A DNA stretch of 64,000 bases from Pogonophryne albipinna (taxonomy: Eukaryota > Chordata > Actinopteri > Perciformes > Artedidraconidae), in the NCBI GenBank assembly GCA_028583405.1, contig CM053264.1, forward strand, positions 9,975,030-10,039,029, read 5' to 3'. The stretch's first letter is position 1. Every line of letters begins with the position of its first letter. Shown here piece by piece: positions 51,529 to 62,709 of the stretch. The notes beneath the pieces were generated by a model. That model was not told where the DNA came from, did not search any database, and saw only the letters and a list, made by a program, of their open reading frames with translations. The position numbers and the translations under genes are program-made.

Positions 51529-51653
51529 ATTGTTTGCCTTTAGGCTTAGAAAATGTCAGCGGCAATACTTCAGTATTTGGTGATCGTGCCCTGCGTCGGA
51601 GGACCTCTAACCACAGGAAAGCTTTACAGCATAATCCGCTGAAGTCTTGTTTA
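51529..51653 (+). repeat. Local non-coding duplication, copy 2
   Basis: This is the partner of 50981-51103. The best-preserved blocks are TGTCAGCGGCA (about 51554-51564) and GCATAATCCGCTGAAGTCTTG (about 51629-51649). Retention of separate blocks while the centre differs is what one expects of an old duplication with some constrained sites. Confidence 0.8.
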
Positions 51654-51654
51654 C

Positions 51655-53150
51655 CATACAAAGCAAGCCCCTTTCTCCGAGGCTTTAGAGAAGAAAGCAA
51701 TGCCTGTGACTGCAGCGCCTCACTTGTCACCACAACAGCCTCTTCAGAAAATTGCACTGTTGCAAAGTATGTAATTAGAATAATTGGCAGCGAGCAGCGG
51801 GGAAAACGTTTGACAATATACATACACTGTATGCATGTGCATTATTTTATCAGCACGTGCTGACTTGGAGATGGAGATACTGAAGCAGGGACTTGGAAAT
51901 GCCACAGAGAGCAAGGAAAAGGTCAACTGTTCTATTATTATCGAATGCACCATTTGTTACAAAAGTATAAGTAAATAAGATTGTGCCCCATGTAAAAGTG
52001 GAAAGACCTTTGCTCTTGATAAAGATTTTAAAATATCCAATGGAATTGCTATATAAAAAGGTCTATGGACGATAATGAAATACCATTACCACTATGGTAA
52101 TTATTTACAATAAACACAGATCCCAAAACAAGCTTTATTTCACCAACACGAGCAGGATTTGTAGGCTGCAATGGGTACAAGTTCTCTATTCCTTTCTGTT
52201 TGCCGTCGGCTGGTTGATCAGCACTCAGAGATACGAAGCAGTGACTCGAAGGGGTTCTTGATTGAGTACAGCTCTTGTGTTCACTCATGGTAGACTCCAT
52301 TACTTCTCCATATACAGATGGCAGAGGGGGGAAAGGATCCCCAGCAAATTTGATCAGCGAGATTACAAACCACCGCGTACTAGATCATTTAAAGCTCATC
52401 TCTGTTGCCTGCAAGGACCACAATACATTACTCCCTGCGTGCGGGGCATCTATCAGTCGCCTTGCCGCTACAGGTCTCCAAAGATCAGATGAACGAAGAG
52501 GGAAGAGCTTGCGGAGCAAACGACGGTCCTGACCCGACGGGGTCAAGAGAATGTGAGGCATGGCCAACAGCGTTCAAATGATGCTTTGAATGGGCGCCGA
52601 TTCATCACGCGGGGTGGCAGTGGGCAGGGAGCGGTGGCCTCGGTGGAAGCTATCTGTCATGATAGACGGCCGTATGAGTGTTTCAGAGCCCTGTGAGAGT
52701 GCTCTGGCCTGGTCCCTACATTGCAGAAGGACATATCATCTATTGCTGTAATTGGACGCCAGCAAATGAGAAATCAACAGTGGATTTGTGGATTGGATGA
52801 ACAATCGGTGGGAGATACATCACAACTGGCTTTCTTGGAATCATGTAGAATCAGTTACATGTGGTAGTTATGGGTTTGATCCATGCTTTTTATATATCAT
52901 GTTGACATTTTATGAAAAAAAAACAGGTCAGGAAAGTCGGCTCACATGGGAGTTCTTCCAATAAAACTAAATGGATTTGTTGTCATAGAAGTAACTCATC
53001 TGAAGGCATGTAAAAGGACGAGTGTGCTCAGTAAATCACAGCCCATGTATTGTACACTGTATCTAGTTTATAGTGTGGACCATCTTCCAAAGCATTTCTT
53101 CTGTAGATGTTTGTATCAATACATGCAGCTCTCCTTAAGTGAGGTATGAG
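51655..53150. other. Unique non-coding sequence, possible regulatory DNA
   Basis: No gene is seen. The 52480-52790 part is GC-balanced and repeat-free, unlike its AT-rich surroundings, and is a candidate regulatory stretch. Confidence 0.4.
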
Positions 53151-53164
53151 AAACACAGGGTCAA

Positions 53165-53345
53165 CCAATCAGCAACCCCCACTGCTGGAAAATAAAGCCA
53201 ATGCGGGGGTGTTGTGAAACTGCAGTTCTGCCAAAAATCCCCATAGACCCCCATGTTAAAAGGCAGCAGCAATAAACATGCAAACATTTGTTCAACTTCG
53301 GAGGTGTGGTGAAGTGAATGCCCCCTTGACAAACTTTTCCTGGCA
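53165..53345. mobile_element. Dispersed fish repeat fragment (unclassified)
   Basis: The stretch with AACTGCAGTTC, ATCCCCATAGACCCCCATGTT and AATAAACATGCAAACA matches the pattern of a widely dispersed teleost repeat that I recall. I cannot define its ends or class. Confidence 0.35.
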
Positions 53346-53349
53346 AGGC

Positions 53350-56300
53350 TTATTCACAATGCTTTATAGAGTTTAGTCTGTAGGATTGTACATATGCCAA
53401 AAATACCAGAGCAATAATGATCTCAAAAAATCAAATGGCCTTTTCAACCCTCAAGCTTGCCTTGCCTTTGTTCAAAAGTCCTGACATTGTATCACATCTA
53501 CCACCCCATTGCTACACTATCAATCTCATGTGCATGTTGGCCTTGTTTCAGTCGTAATGCTGCAAAACATTCCCAAAGATCTAAACAAGGGGGAATTGGA
53601 TAACTTCCCTCAATTATTCATGTATTTGCCCAGATGCATGTCCAGATGTGTAACCACTTTATCAGCCTGACCTCTCTCTGAAAGCACCTGTGTTAGCAGT
53701 TAGTGTTAAAATTATCCCCCTGCTAAACTCCTGACTAGTGTAGTTTTTTTTGTTACTTAAAAGGGAACAACCTTGGTGTATTATGGCAGCTTAACAAAAG
53801 AACAATTCAGTTGTGCTACCCTCAGCCCCACTCTCTGGAGAAACAATTATCATTCTTTACAGTGACTTTTAAGAGCTGCTCGAGGGCCAAGCAGAAACAG
53901 CGACAAGGACGTCTCCCTGTTTATGGAATTGTGTGAATATTATATTTGCTCCCTGCTGTGATGTTGGACTATCATACTGACGATACCCAGCCTCGCTATA
54001 CTAGCCTTTTGTTCCCTGCATTTCAAAACATTTTCTTTGCAGCTGTTTGAGTTAATGCTGTCATTAGACTATTGGATCCTGTAGCCAAATTATAATGTGA
54101 TCTCCCGCATCATCTATTCTTCTTCTCCCTCTGAGCTGATGAATAGCTTAAGGTCAGACTATCAAATTAGTGGCTCCCATTACTCCCCAGACACTAATGG
54201 CATCTTTTTGAAAGGAACGATATGTAATCTCTCCAAAAGCCTTTTGGAGACCAAACAGTTTGTCTGTAGATGAAATGTGAGTGCAGTGCTTCGTGAATTG
54301 CAAAGTGATTTGGGTGTATGCCTGTTAGAGCCAAACCCAGTTCACTTTCAAACACACACTGTGCAATGTTTTAAATTAATCTAACTATGCTAGTATTTGT
54401 CTATGTATATGCAATACATTAAAAAACAAGTTGAAATATTGCACAGAAGGCCAAAGCAACCACAAATAAGGATCAGTAAATGGATTGGGCTAACCAGGTA
54501 TCCAACAACTGAGCACATCATTAAAAATATCTATGTTATTATGACAACTTCGTGTTATTTTCGGTCATATTCCAAAGGAGTCCCATTGACTTGACTGTTT
54601 GAATTAAAATGTAAGCCTTAAGGGAACCCATTGCAATAAAAGGACATGACAGTATAGTGGTATTTATTGTATTTAAATGTTTATCTTAAAACCAATGAAA
54701 AACAATGAAATGATTGCCCAATTGATTGAAGTGACACCACTTGGTATAGCTTATACCTCTGTGCCATTGAGCTCAATGGATGTACGGAAATCTATTAAAA
54801 ACACATTAGTCACAATGTTGTTCTGGGCGACATCTATTTAGCGCCATGGGCAGTGGCACTGTTGTTTATTTACGCCATCCGGCTGCCAGAAATACTCACT
54901 AGAGATCCAAATGCACATTAATCCACAGCTTAAAATAGTCCCCAACAAATGCACCATTTAGACCCGTTTGGTTTACTAAAAACTACAGAGCTGTAATGAA
55001 GTATAAGTGGAAACTGGGAGCAGATGTGTCTTTTTTTTCCTCAGAAAACAACAAAAACAAACATATGTAAATAACTGTATCTGTTTTTGATGTCTGTCAT
55101 TGAACCAGAGTTAGCAGCAAGTCACGTTTTTGTGCAACCTAGAATCCGACATCTTGCGTCGCCCAGATTCAATTTGAGTTCCCTGCCAACCCGAGAGGCC
55201 AACACGGGGTCAATTGATCAGGACCATGACGGAAATAAAACAGCTTGGCTTCAGCCGGAGACCCGGTCAGCCGCCATAGAAGTCCATCACTGGGTCACAC
55301 CCTTCATCCGTCACTGTCTTCTGCTGCTATCACGAGCAGGGCCAAGGAGAAGACGGGAGTGACTCCAGACTGCAGTTCACTGTCTGGGTCAGACACTTAC
55401 ACACATAAATCTGTTGTATTTTTCATGTTGAACACCCTCATTAAATCTGTATACCAGCCACATGCCAGATGATAAAGTTAGAAGAGGACTTGCTTTTAGA
55501 CAAACTGAATGTGAACAGAAACTCAATTTAAGGCCCCTACTGCATTTATAATATGAATATGTTATTTCTCCTGCAAATGTAGTGGCCTGGAGGCACGAAG
55601 AGACTACATTTTCCTCCAGACTGCAATCAAACCGCTTAGTTCACTAAAATATCCCCCCATCATACCTCCACCATCTGCAGTGGCGCTGCAGGTTATAACC
55701 TCAATCCCTCACTCGGCGGTTGGATATAGACTGTGTTCACTTTCCTTTCAGACAGCTCTTGTGTGCTCTGGAATTGCATACCAGAAACCTTGAGATATTT
55801 GACCTAATCCAGACTGAATATAATTCTTAGAAATATAGTTTTCACCTAGCATTTGCATGGTGCCACATTTTGAATACTTTTATTTTATTTCTTAGCAAGA
55901 GTTCGTAATATTGCACTTCATAAGCAATCAGTGCAGCTTCACTTTTGGCCATGTCCACTTGGATTTTTAATGATACTTTCAGCCCAGCGGATAGGATTAG
56001 CTGTTACGGAGGTGAATCCAGTTACTTCCACAAGGACAGAAAAGCTACTTTTGGATTTAACAGCAGACTTCACAGACATTTCTATCAGGACTGCGTGCCA
56101 ATTCTGACCTTACACAAGTTGAAAGACAAAGGAATTGTCAGGTTTATTATTCCTTATTCTGACAAAATTCACAATTCTGCCTTTTTAAAGAATATATTGA
56201 AAAGGGCATGAGAAAACCAGACAGTGTAAGGCTCTATATCTCCTAACACACAGTGAGTTTCTAAAATGCTGTCAAAGCTTTTTGTCCTCTTCTGAAAACT

Positions 56301-58880
56301 TTTTGACCTCAGATTTTCAAGATGACCGCAGCAACAACACGATCAAACACAAAATGTAGGTAATAATATGTCCTGCGATCCTGTAGGCTCCGAACTAGTG
56401 ACCGTTATTAAATGATAACAGCAAGTTGTAAATACTCAGGGCATCACATTCTCTGGGAGGCAATAACTTTCTCAAGGCTGTTGGAAGCATGTAATTCCAC
56501 ACTCCTCTTGTCTCCTCGCCCTGAGTGGATGGATGTTGTGAAAGTGTGATGATCTTTGCCAAAGGGAAAAAAAACACCATACCAGGCGCAGTTGTATACT
56601 TTGAAATGAGCAGAGATGGAACAAAGGAGGAGAGAAACGCCGGGTTATGACTCACACTGGAAGGCATCTAAGCACAGCTCCTGACATCTGTAATATTAAA
56701 AAAGATAAATAGTTCCCCATTCTTTCCGGTCCCAAAAGTTTCCAATAACTGTGTTGGGACTGTGCCATTAAATGTGTGTGCGTGTGATATGAGAAATACT
56801 GTACTTATACTGGATCCGTGAAGCTGGAAGGCTTCCTATTAGGAAACCATTTTGAACTGAAGTTCAAAATCCAAAGTGTGCCTCTGTGATTTAATTAGGG
56901 GATTGCAAACGAGCAGCCAGGTCTGTGTGAAGATGGCAGACTCATAACTCACCACTTTCTTTCGGCCATCTTGGATCCATTTCTCTCTGCACCTCTGCTG
57001 AAGTGGGTCACATTCCATTCCTGTATTTCCAGAACTTCTTAAATCTTCAAATGATGTTCAAGCTGATTGAATTTTACTCCACTGCCCCTTCAACCTCTCT
57101 CAAAGACCCTTAGGGTTTCTGGTCTCAAAAGGATCCAGTAACCTTTATATGAGATAAGACTCACATGTAGAAACAAACCTCATCTGGTCTGTCGTTCTTA
57201 ATTGTCTGGCTCTTCAGAGGGACTCATTTAATGCACACTGATGTAGCACTGGACGTCCAAAGGCAACAGATGTGTCAGATTCCAACAAAATCTCTTAATA
57301 ATTGGCCTCAAAATATAGTAAGAAAGACAGCTCCTCTGTTTGAAAACCTCAGAAGAGTTTGGTTTCAGTTCCGACGTGATTGATTCTTCTCGATTCCTAA
57401 AGGATTTGCAGATCTTAAAGCTTTGTATAGCAGAAGAGTTTGCTAATGCTCATTACAGAGACAGCAGACAGGCTGCAGAGCCAGGCACATATCTGCCGCT
57501 CCAACCTTTTGGGGTTTTGTGCTGATTGTTTTTTTGTGTACAAGCTGGTTTTCTGTATGCAGTGTGAAGGCAGGCTTGTAATGTAACTGCAATTATATGG
57601 TCTGCCTAAAGCCAAGAGCAACGAGGCTTAGTGGAGCATCTGCTATTTTTTGATGCCGTTTCTGACCTCACACTGGCTATCCTTATGGCGAATTATTTAC
57701 CATTCAAATATACAACAAAATACATGCAAATAAGACTACTTCCACCTCTGAAACAACAAGGGACAAGTCATTAACAAGAGTTATACTAAATGTAATTGCA
57801 TCTTTGAACAAAATGCTTTTGTTTCCTGGGAGATACAATTGTAAATGTTGCCCAAATTGGAACGCTTAATTATTTCTATGTTGTTGCCCCTTTAACGTAT
57901 CGGTGTATCAGTTCAATCTCTTCTTACCAAGTGATCATCACTTTATTATTACATGCCTTGGGATAAATGAATCTGCAACACATGTTGTCAAATGCACCAT
58001 CTGTGTAATTGGTATTCAAATGTGGTTCACCAATATTTAATTTGCTTCTAGATGGTAAACAGGAACCAGAGTGATACAGTTGGAATAAGTTCACCAGGTA
58101 ATCAGAATAAAAAGTTCAATTAAACTGAAGACCGGAACAATGCCCTTGTTACAACTTAAGCCAGAGTCAGATCACACGTTTAGTAAAAACTCTTAGCTGT
58201 CCGTCCAACTTTTCATATGGATGAATAGAAAAGTCACACTTTTGCTTTCCCATTGGATCGTGGACTGAGATAATGATCCCTGAACTTGGAGGATTGTTCC
58301 TGTCTGTGTCACTGTGAAGTCAAGGCAGATATTTCCTCAAAAGAGACACTTGATCATTAGATGTCAGCGAAACCATCATACTGCTGAAGAAAGCTGAAAT
58401 TATTTAATGGTAGCAGAAACATGTTTAAACTTGTATTGCATTCAGTGATATTCTGAAAGAATCCTTGAATCGCTGACATTATATCCTCAAACTGTCTCCA
58501 AGTCTAACAAATTCACACGTTTTGAACTTTCTTTAGTATTCTGACTTTCAACTGTCATTGCTATTTACAATATCAATCCGAATGATGTGGACTGAGTGTC
58601 AGCACTGTTTCTTTTATGACTCTGCATATGAATGCCAGAGCGGGAAGAAACCTCACCATGCATGCCTGACCTGATTTCTACTCGGTATACATTATGCAAT
58701 CAAATCGAGGTTTGCAGATGATGTTAATGAAGACAACTGAATTCCAACGCCGGTCTCCCGCTTGAGCAAACAAACATCTGCTAGTCAGCTAAAAAAGGGG
58801 AAAGAAAAAGACCGCCAAGGAGGATATACAGGCTTTTCAGGTCTCAGGCCTGAATGCATTTTCTTCAGCACTGTCCTCCT
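53350..58880. other. Unique non-coding sequence, no gene seen
   Basis: No coding content, RNA gene or element ends are recognised over 5.5 kb. Open frames of 60-91 codons are scattered on both strands without domains. Confidence 0.6.
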
Positions 58881-58885
58881 CACTA

Positions 58886-59395
58886 AGGCCCCGTCCAAAC
58901 GGAGACGAAAACGAACCAAATTGGATATCAAAAAAGTCTTCCGTCCACACGGAATCGGCTCAAGAAACGTGTCCGTCCACACGAGACCGCTCGACCCGCT
59001 GGAGACGCTGTAGTACATATGCCGGGCCTGTAAGTGGCGCTGTACTTCCGCCACAAAATACACCAAAAGCAGCGAAGAAGACCGATTATTATTATTATAT
59101 GATGTTATTATTGTTGTTGATGGTTATGGTAGAGGAGCTGTACATTTTGCACTAAAATCTGTATCATGGTCAGTAGCGTCTGGAGCACGAACGCAACCCT
59201 GTGATCCGCCATTGTTGTTGTTGTTGGCGGAACGCATCAGCAATGACGCGGGGGTGAGCAGGAGAGGAGGGGCTATGTCGTCATCGTTTTCAGGAAATTA
59301 TCGTATAACGGCGTGCACACGGAGCCGCAAGCGTTTCGTCCTCAGACCTTGGGAGCCGTAATCGGGCTCCGAATCCGCGTTTCCGTGCCGGCCTC
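58886..59395. mobile_element. MITE-like element with GGCCCCGTCC ends (probable)
   Basis: It begins AGGCCCCGTCCAAACGGAGACG and contains repeated GTCCACACGGA motifs in its left part. Towards the right, CACACGGAGCC, CGTTTTCAGG and CGTTTCGTCC motifs recur in the opposite sense. This is the layout of a hAT-like fish MITE that I recall. A clean right end and an 8-bp duplication could not be found, so the boundary is approximate. It holds an (ATT)n patch at about 59087. No transposase is present. Confidence 0.5.
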
Positions 59396-59399
59396 CTGA

Positions 59400-60095
59400 T
59401 ATCGTCAGTCATGCGATCAATTGCTATTTAGCACTGGTGGGAATGTCTTTTTGTTATGCAAATATTTGGTTATAAATCAAAGCGTTAGACAAATTGACCT
59501 TCACCTTAAGATGGCCCTTGATGGGAATGAGTTGATCAATGAGCTTATTTGATGGGAAAGATATTCTATTGAATCAGATTTACTGACCATTGCTAAAGAA
59601 GCTGAGTTGAGAGCACTTCTTTTTAGATAACAGATCAGTTCATTTGTAGTGCCCTTTTCTAAAATCCTCAGTTTTGGCAGACGCAGGTGGTCTGTGAAAA
59701 TGGTACCGCATTATTATGGGTTATTTTCCCTTCTATTTTATTATTTCTTTTGACTTTGTCATTTGGTCAGGGGGTGCAGGCAGTTCTCGTTAAAAAATCC
59801 ATTTAATTTTCTCCCTGAAATATTGTCATCTCTCAAGTAAAGTAATTGCCAGAATTGATTATTCCATTTCAACTTTAAAAGTTCAGTTTTCACCCATTTA
59901 AAATAAAAATAAATCAAAGTAAGCCTCTTAGGGAGGGAATCAGGTGTCTGTATGACAACAAACATTACAATAGAGTAAATACAAATAAAAGCTGCAGTGC
60001 TGCATTTTGGTTTGACTGTCCTGCTGTACTATGCATTCATTGTTTAGATCGGGTGATAGAAGCTTCCCTGTAGTGCTTTATACAGGTTTTTGTGC
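59400..60095. other. AT-rich unique sequence, no gene seen
   Basis: No coding content or element ends are recognised. Confidence 0.6.
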
Positions 60096-60100
60096 ATATA

Positions 60101-60285
60101 AATGGTCTTGCTAAAGGGCAGGACAACTGTAAGAGGTTGACCAATCACAACAGAGCCAGCTAACTATTCTGAGCAGACTGGGCTCTGGTTTTAGACCTTT
60201 TTGAATATTAAAGCATGTAAACATGTCACAGTAGAGGCTATATATACTAATATGAACCTGAAAATGTGAATAATAATTCCTTGCA
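60101..60285 (+). mobile_element. Dispersed percomorph-type repeat fragment
   Basis: The ordered blocks GGCAGGACAACTGTAAG, GACCAATCACAACAGAGCC, GAGCAGACTGGGCT, ATTAAAGCATGTAAACATGT and AATATGAACCTGAAAATGTG match a very common repeat that I recall from percomorph fish genomes. It is non-coding. Its ends are not defined here because a second repeat starts directly after it. Confidence 0.5.
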
Positions 60286-60290
60286 CAATT

Positions 60291-61012
60291 ATGCCGCATT
60301 TCCACTATAAGGCCTCGCTCGGCCTTCATGCTGCGTTTCCATTACAGTTTAGGAACTGGGGTAGTAACTATAGTAACGCAGTGTAGGCGGAGCCGTGACG
60401 TCATCTTCAATGAGAACCCCAGAAAAACAACACAGCCGTTAGCTCTTAGCACTCAAGCTCACAGCTCCTCATATCTGTTCAGAAACTAGACAAAAGTTAA
60501 ACAAGTACAAACCACAGACTGTCTGTGTCATGGAGAATACAGTCGCTGGTTTATTTATGTCTGTAGGCCGTTGTTGTGAGTGTGGACGGTCGGAGCATAC
60601 ACTGCGTTAGCTTAGCCGATCTCCATTCAGAAAACACCCATTTTAATAGATGTTTCGCCTGCCGTCTGTCTGCAGACTTGTCAAAGCATTAATTCATGGT
60701 TTTTACTAACCGGTATCAGTATGTTGTTACTTCGGCATCATTTGGAAACGTGTATTACAATTAAATCACGGTCAAATATGTTCATCTTGTTGTAGTTGTA
60801 GCCCCCTTGCCAGCGATTCTCTCTAGTTTAGCATACTCAGCCCGACTCAGCCTGGTTGTTGGCCCGGAAAGAACCTCGATTTTATGGGGCCAGAAAACTG
60901 TGAAATAGTACCCGCTAGCCGGTACTACGCTAAGTGGAAACGCAACCAAAAACGGGCCCCGCACGGCTCGGCACGCTTAAAGCGAGCTCCGCGCTGTAGT
61001 GGAAATGCGCCA
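60291..61012. mobile_element. Nested pair of MITE-like elements
   Basis: The outer pair is GCCGCATTTCCACTATAAGG at 60291 and its inverted partner ending GTAGTGGAAATGCGCC at about 61012. An inner pair is GCTGCGTTTCCATTACAG at about 60341 and AAGTGGAAACGCAAC at about 60948. The two sets of ends are similar to each other but not the same, which suggests one MITE inserted into a related one. No transposase is present. Target duplications could not be confirmed for either. Confidence 0.6.
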
Positions 61013-61019
61013 ATAGTGT

Positions 61020-61380
61020 ATATATAATATCCTGATTTATATGTTTTAACTTTGTAATGCTATTTTATTTCTATTTCAGAAATATTTAGGTTTGTTTATT
61101 TTGTGTTTTAATTTATCAAATGTACATTGCCTTGTCTTTTTATGCTGCTGCAACGCAAACATTTCCCAAATTAGGATCAATACAGTACTTCTTATCTTAT
61201 AATATATCCTCTGTGAAGTACTCAATGCAGGGAATTTTCCTTTAGTGGGATGAATTTGTGCACGTGTCTCAAAGCAGTTAAATAAAACCATGTGAGCTGT
61301 AACTGATGGTAATACTATTCCCTGGTCTTTTGAGACATTGATCTCTTACTGTATCTCACCAAGAGAGTGCGGAAGACCTT
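61020..61380. other. AT-rich unique sequence, no gene seen
   Basis: No coding content or element ends. The sequence runs into the A-rich tail of the LINE that follows. Confidence 0.6.
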
Positions 61381-61385
61381 GGTTT

Positions 61386-62705
61386 ATTTTTTCATTTTTC
61401 ATGTAATCGTTTATTTGAACAGGGACAGTTGACCTTTGAAACTGTTCAAAGTGGGACAATCCCTTAACTCAGTTGGGAGGCTATTCCAGAATGAGCTGAC
61501 TTTAATGGAGAGGACATTTTGTCCAAAAGTGGGCCGTCTGCGGTGGACCTCACAGTCTCCTCTGGTTTCTGACCTAGTGCAGCGTCCAGTGTGTTTTCTG
61601 TGGAGTAATTCCCCTAAGAGAGGGAGGGGGGGCAGTCCATGTAAACATTTATAAATAAAAGACATACTTTTAAAAGACTTAAAATTGTCAAAACTTAAGA
61701 AATGGTGTTTTTCAAGGTGGTATGAATTTGGCTTTCTGTCAAACACCTTGATAGCTCTCTTGTACAGCTGTTATATCGGTTTAAGGTTTGTGGCACAAGC
61801 AAACGACCAGTTTGTCAAACAGTATTCAATGTGGGATAGAATCATACAGTGGAGGTATTACTTTTCAGCATTGACAGTTAAGAAAAGTCTGATTTGCTTA
61901 AAATGTTGCAAGTTAAATTTAATAGTATTTGATACTTTCTTAATATCTTTCTTAAAAGTCAAGTTCGAGTCAAGTATGACTCCAAGATACTTGAAGTGGG
62001 GGACTAGTTCTATTTCTGCTCCGTTTAAAAACACGTTGGATCCTTCGATTTTGACTGGTCATTTACTGAACATCATGCATACTGTTTTTTTTACATTTAA
62101 CTGTAAGCAAATGTTGTTCAGCCAGTGTTGAACCTTGCCCAAAGCATTTGAGAGACAGGATGTCATTATTTCAGTATTTTTCCCGTGGACAAAGATGACC
62201 GCATCATCGGCATACATGTGCACATTCAACTCAGGACATACATTAGGCAAGTAATTAATGTACGCTGAAAACAGTAATGGTCCAAGAATGGAACCTTGTG
62301 GAACCCCGACAGGGTTGGCAAGGTAGGGGGATTTGGCACCGTTGACCAAAACACACTGTTGTCTGTTTAATAAGTAGGACTTAAACCAATGTATTGAAAC
62401 TGCCGAAAAATTCAGCTTTGTAAGGAGCACTTGGTGGTCAACAGTGTCAAATGCCTTCCTGAGATCATTGAAGACGGCACCTACTGTACATATGGGCTCG
62501 TGTCCAACATACATTTCACCTTTTCCACAAAGACACAGTTAGCTGTCTCAGTGGAGTGGTGAGCACGAAAACCAAACTGCATTGGGTGGAGTGGAGTGAA
62601 ACCTTTGTCTAAATGTTTTGTGATTAGTTTTGACACCCATGTATCAGCTATCAGGGGAGGATGCTGATGATATGGCTCAACAACATGAAGTACTTTCAAA
62701 TCTTG
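61386..62705 (-). mobile_element. 5'-truncated LINE (Rex1/L2-type), 1.3 kb
   Basis: This is a retroposon on the minus strand. Its 3' end (left side) carries GTTCAAATAAACG and an A-rich tail at about 61386-61410. The 5' end stops in the reverse transcriptase finger region at about 62705, the usual 5' truncation. The remaining protein spans the reverse transcriptase core and the C-terminal domain, with one frameshift and two stops. The high readability suggests a relatively recent insertion. Family placement rests on motifs (LHPMQFGFR, FNDLRKAFDT, GVPQGSILGPLLF, YADD) and the SFWNSLP C-terminal block, and it is not resolved between Rex1 and L2. Confidence 0.88.
61411..62699 (-). pseudogene. LINE reverse transcriptase, C-terminal two thirds, broken
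   Basis: This is a reverse transcriptase that would copy LINE RNA at nicked target DNA. From 62699 the frame reads WVSKLITKHLDKG and LHPMQFGFRAHHSTETA (fingers). A 1-bp frameshift at about 62481-62510 leads into FNDLRKAFDTVDH (first catalytic Asp), GVPQGSILGPLLF and MYADDAVIF (catalytic DD; codons at 62203-62214). A TGA at 62059-62061 and a TAA at 61771-61773 are the only later stops. Between them the frame stays open through FKYLGVILDSNLTFKKDI and the thumb-like region. The C-terminus ends with VSSFWNSLPTELRD and LNSFKGQLSLFK just before the natural stop at about 61411. The endonuclease domain is absent because the element is truncated. Confidence 0.88.
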
Positions 62706-62709
62706 CCAA

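Noticed and set aside
58886..59395. 8-bp target duplication for the GGCCCCGTCC element
   Set aside because: The best candidate flanks (TCCTCACT and TCCTGATA) share only the first four bases in order, so no duplication is claimed.
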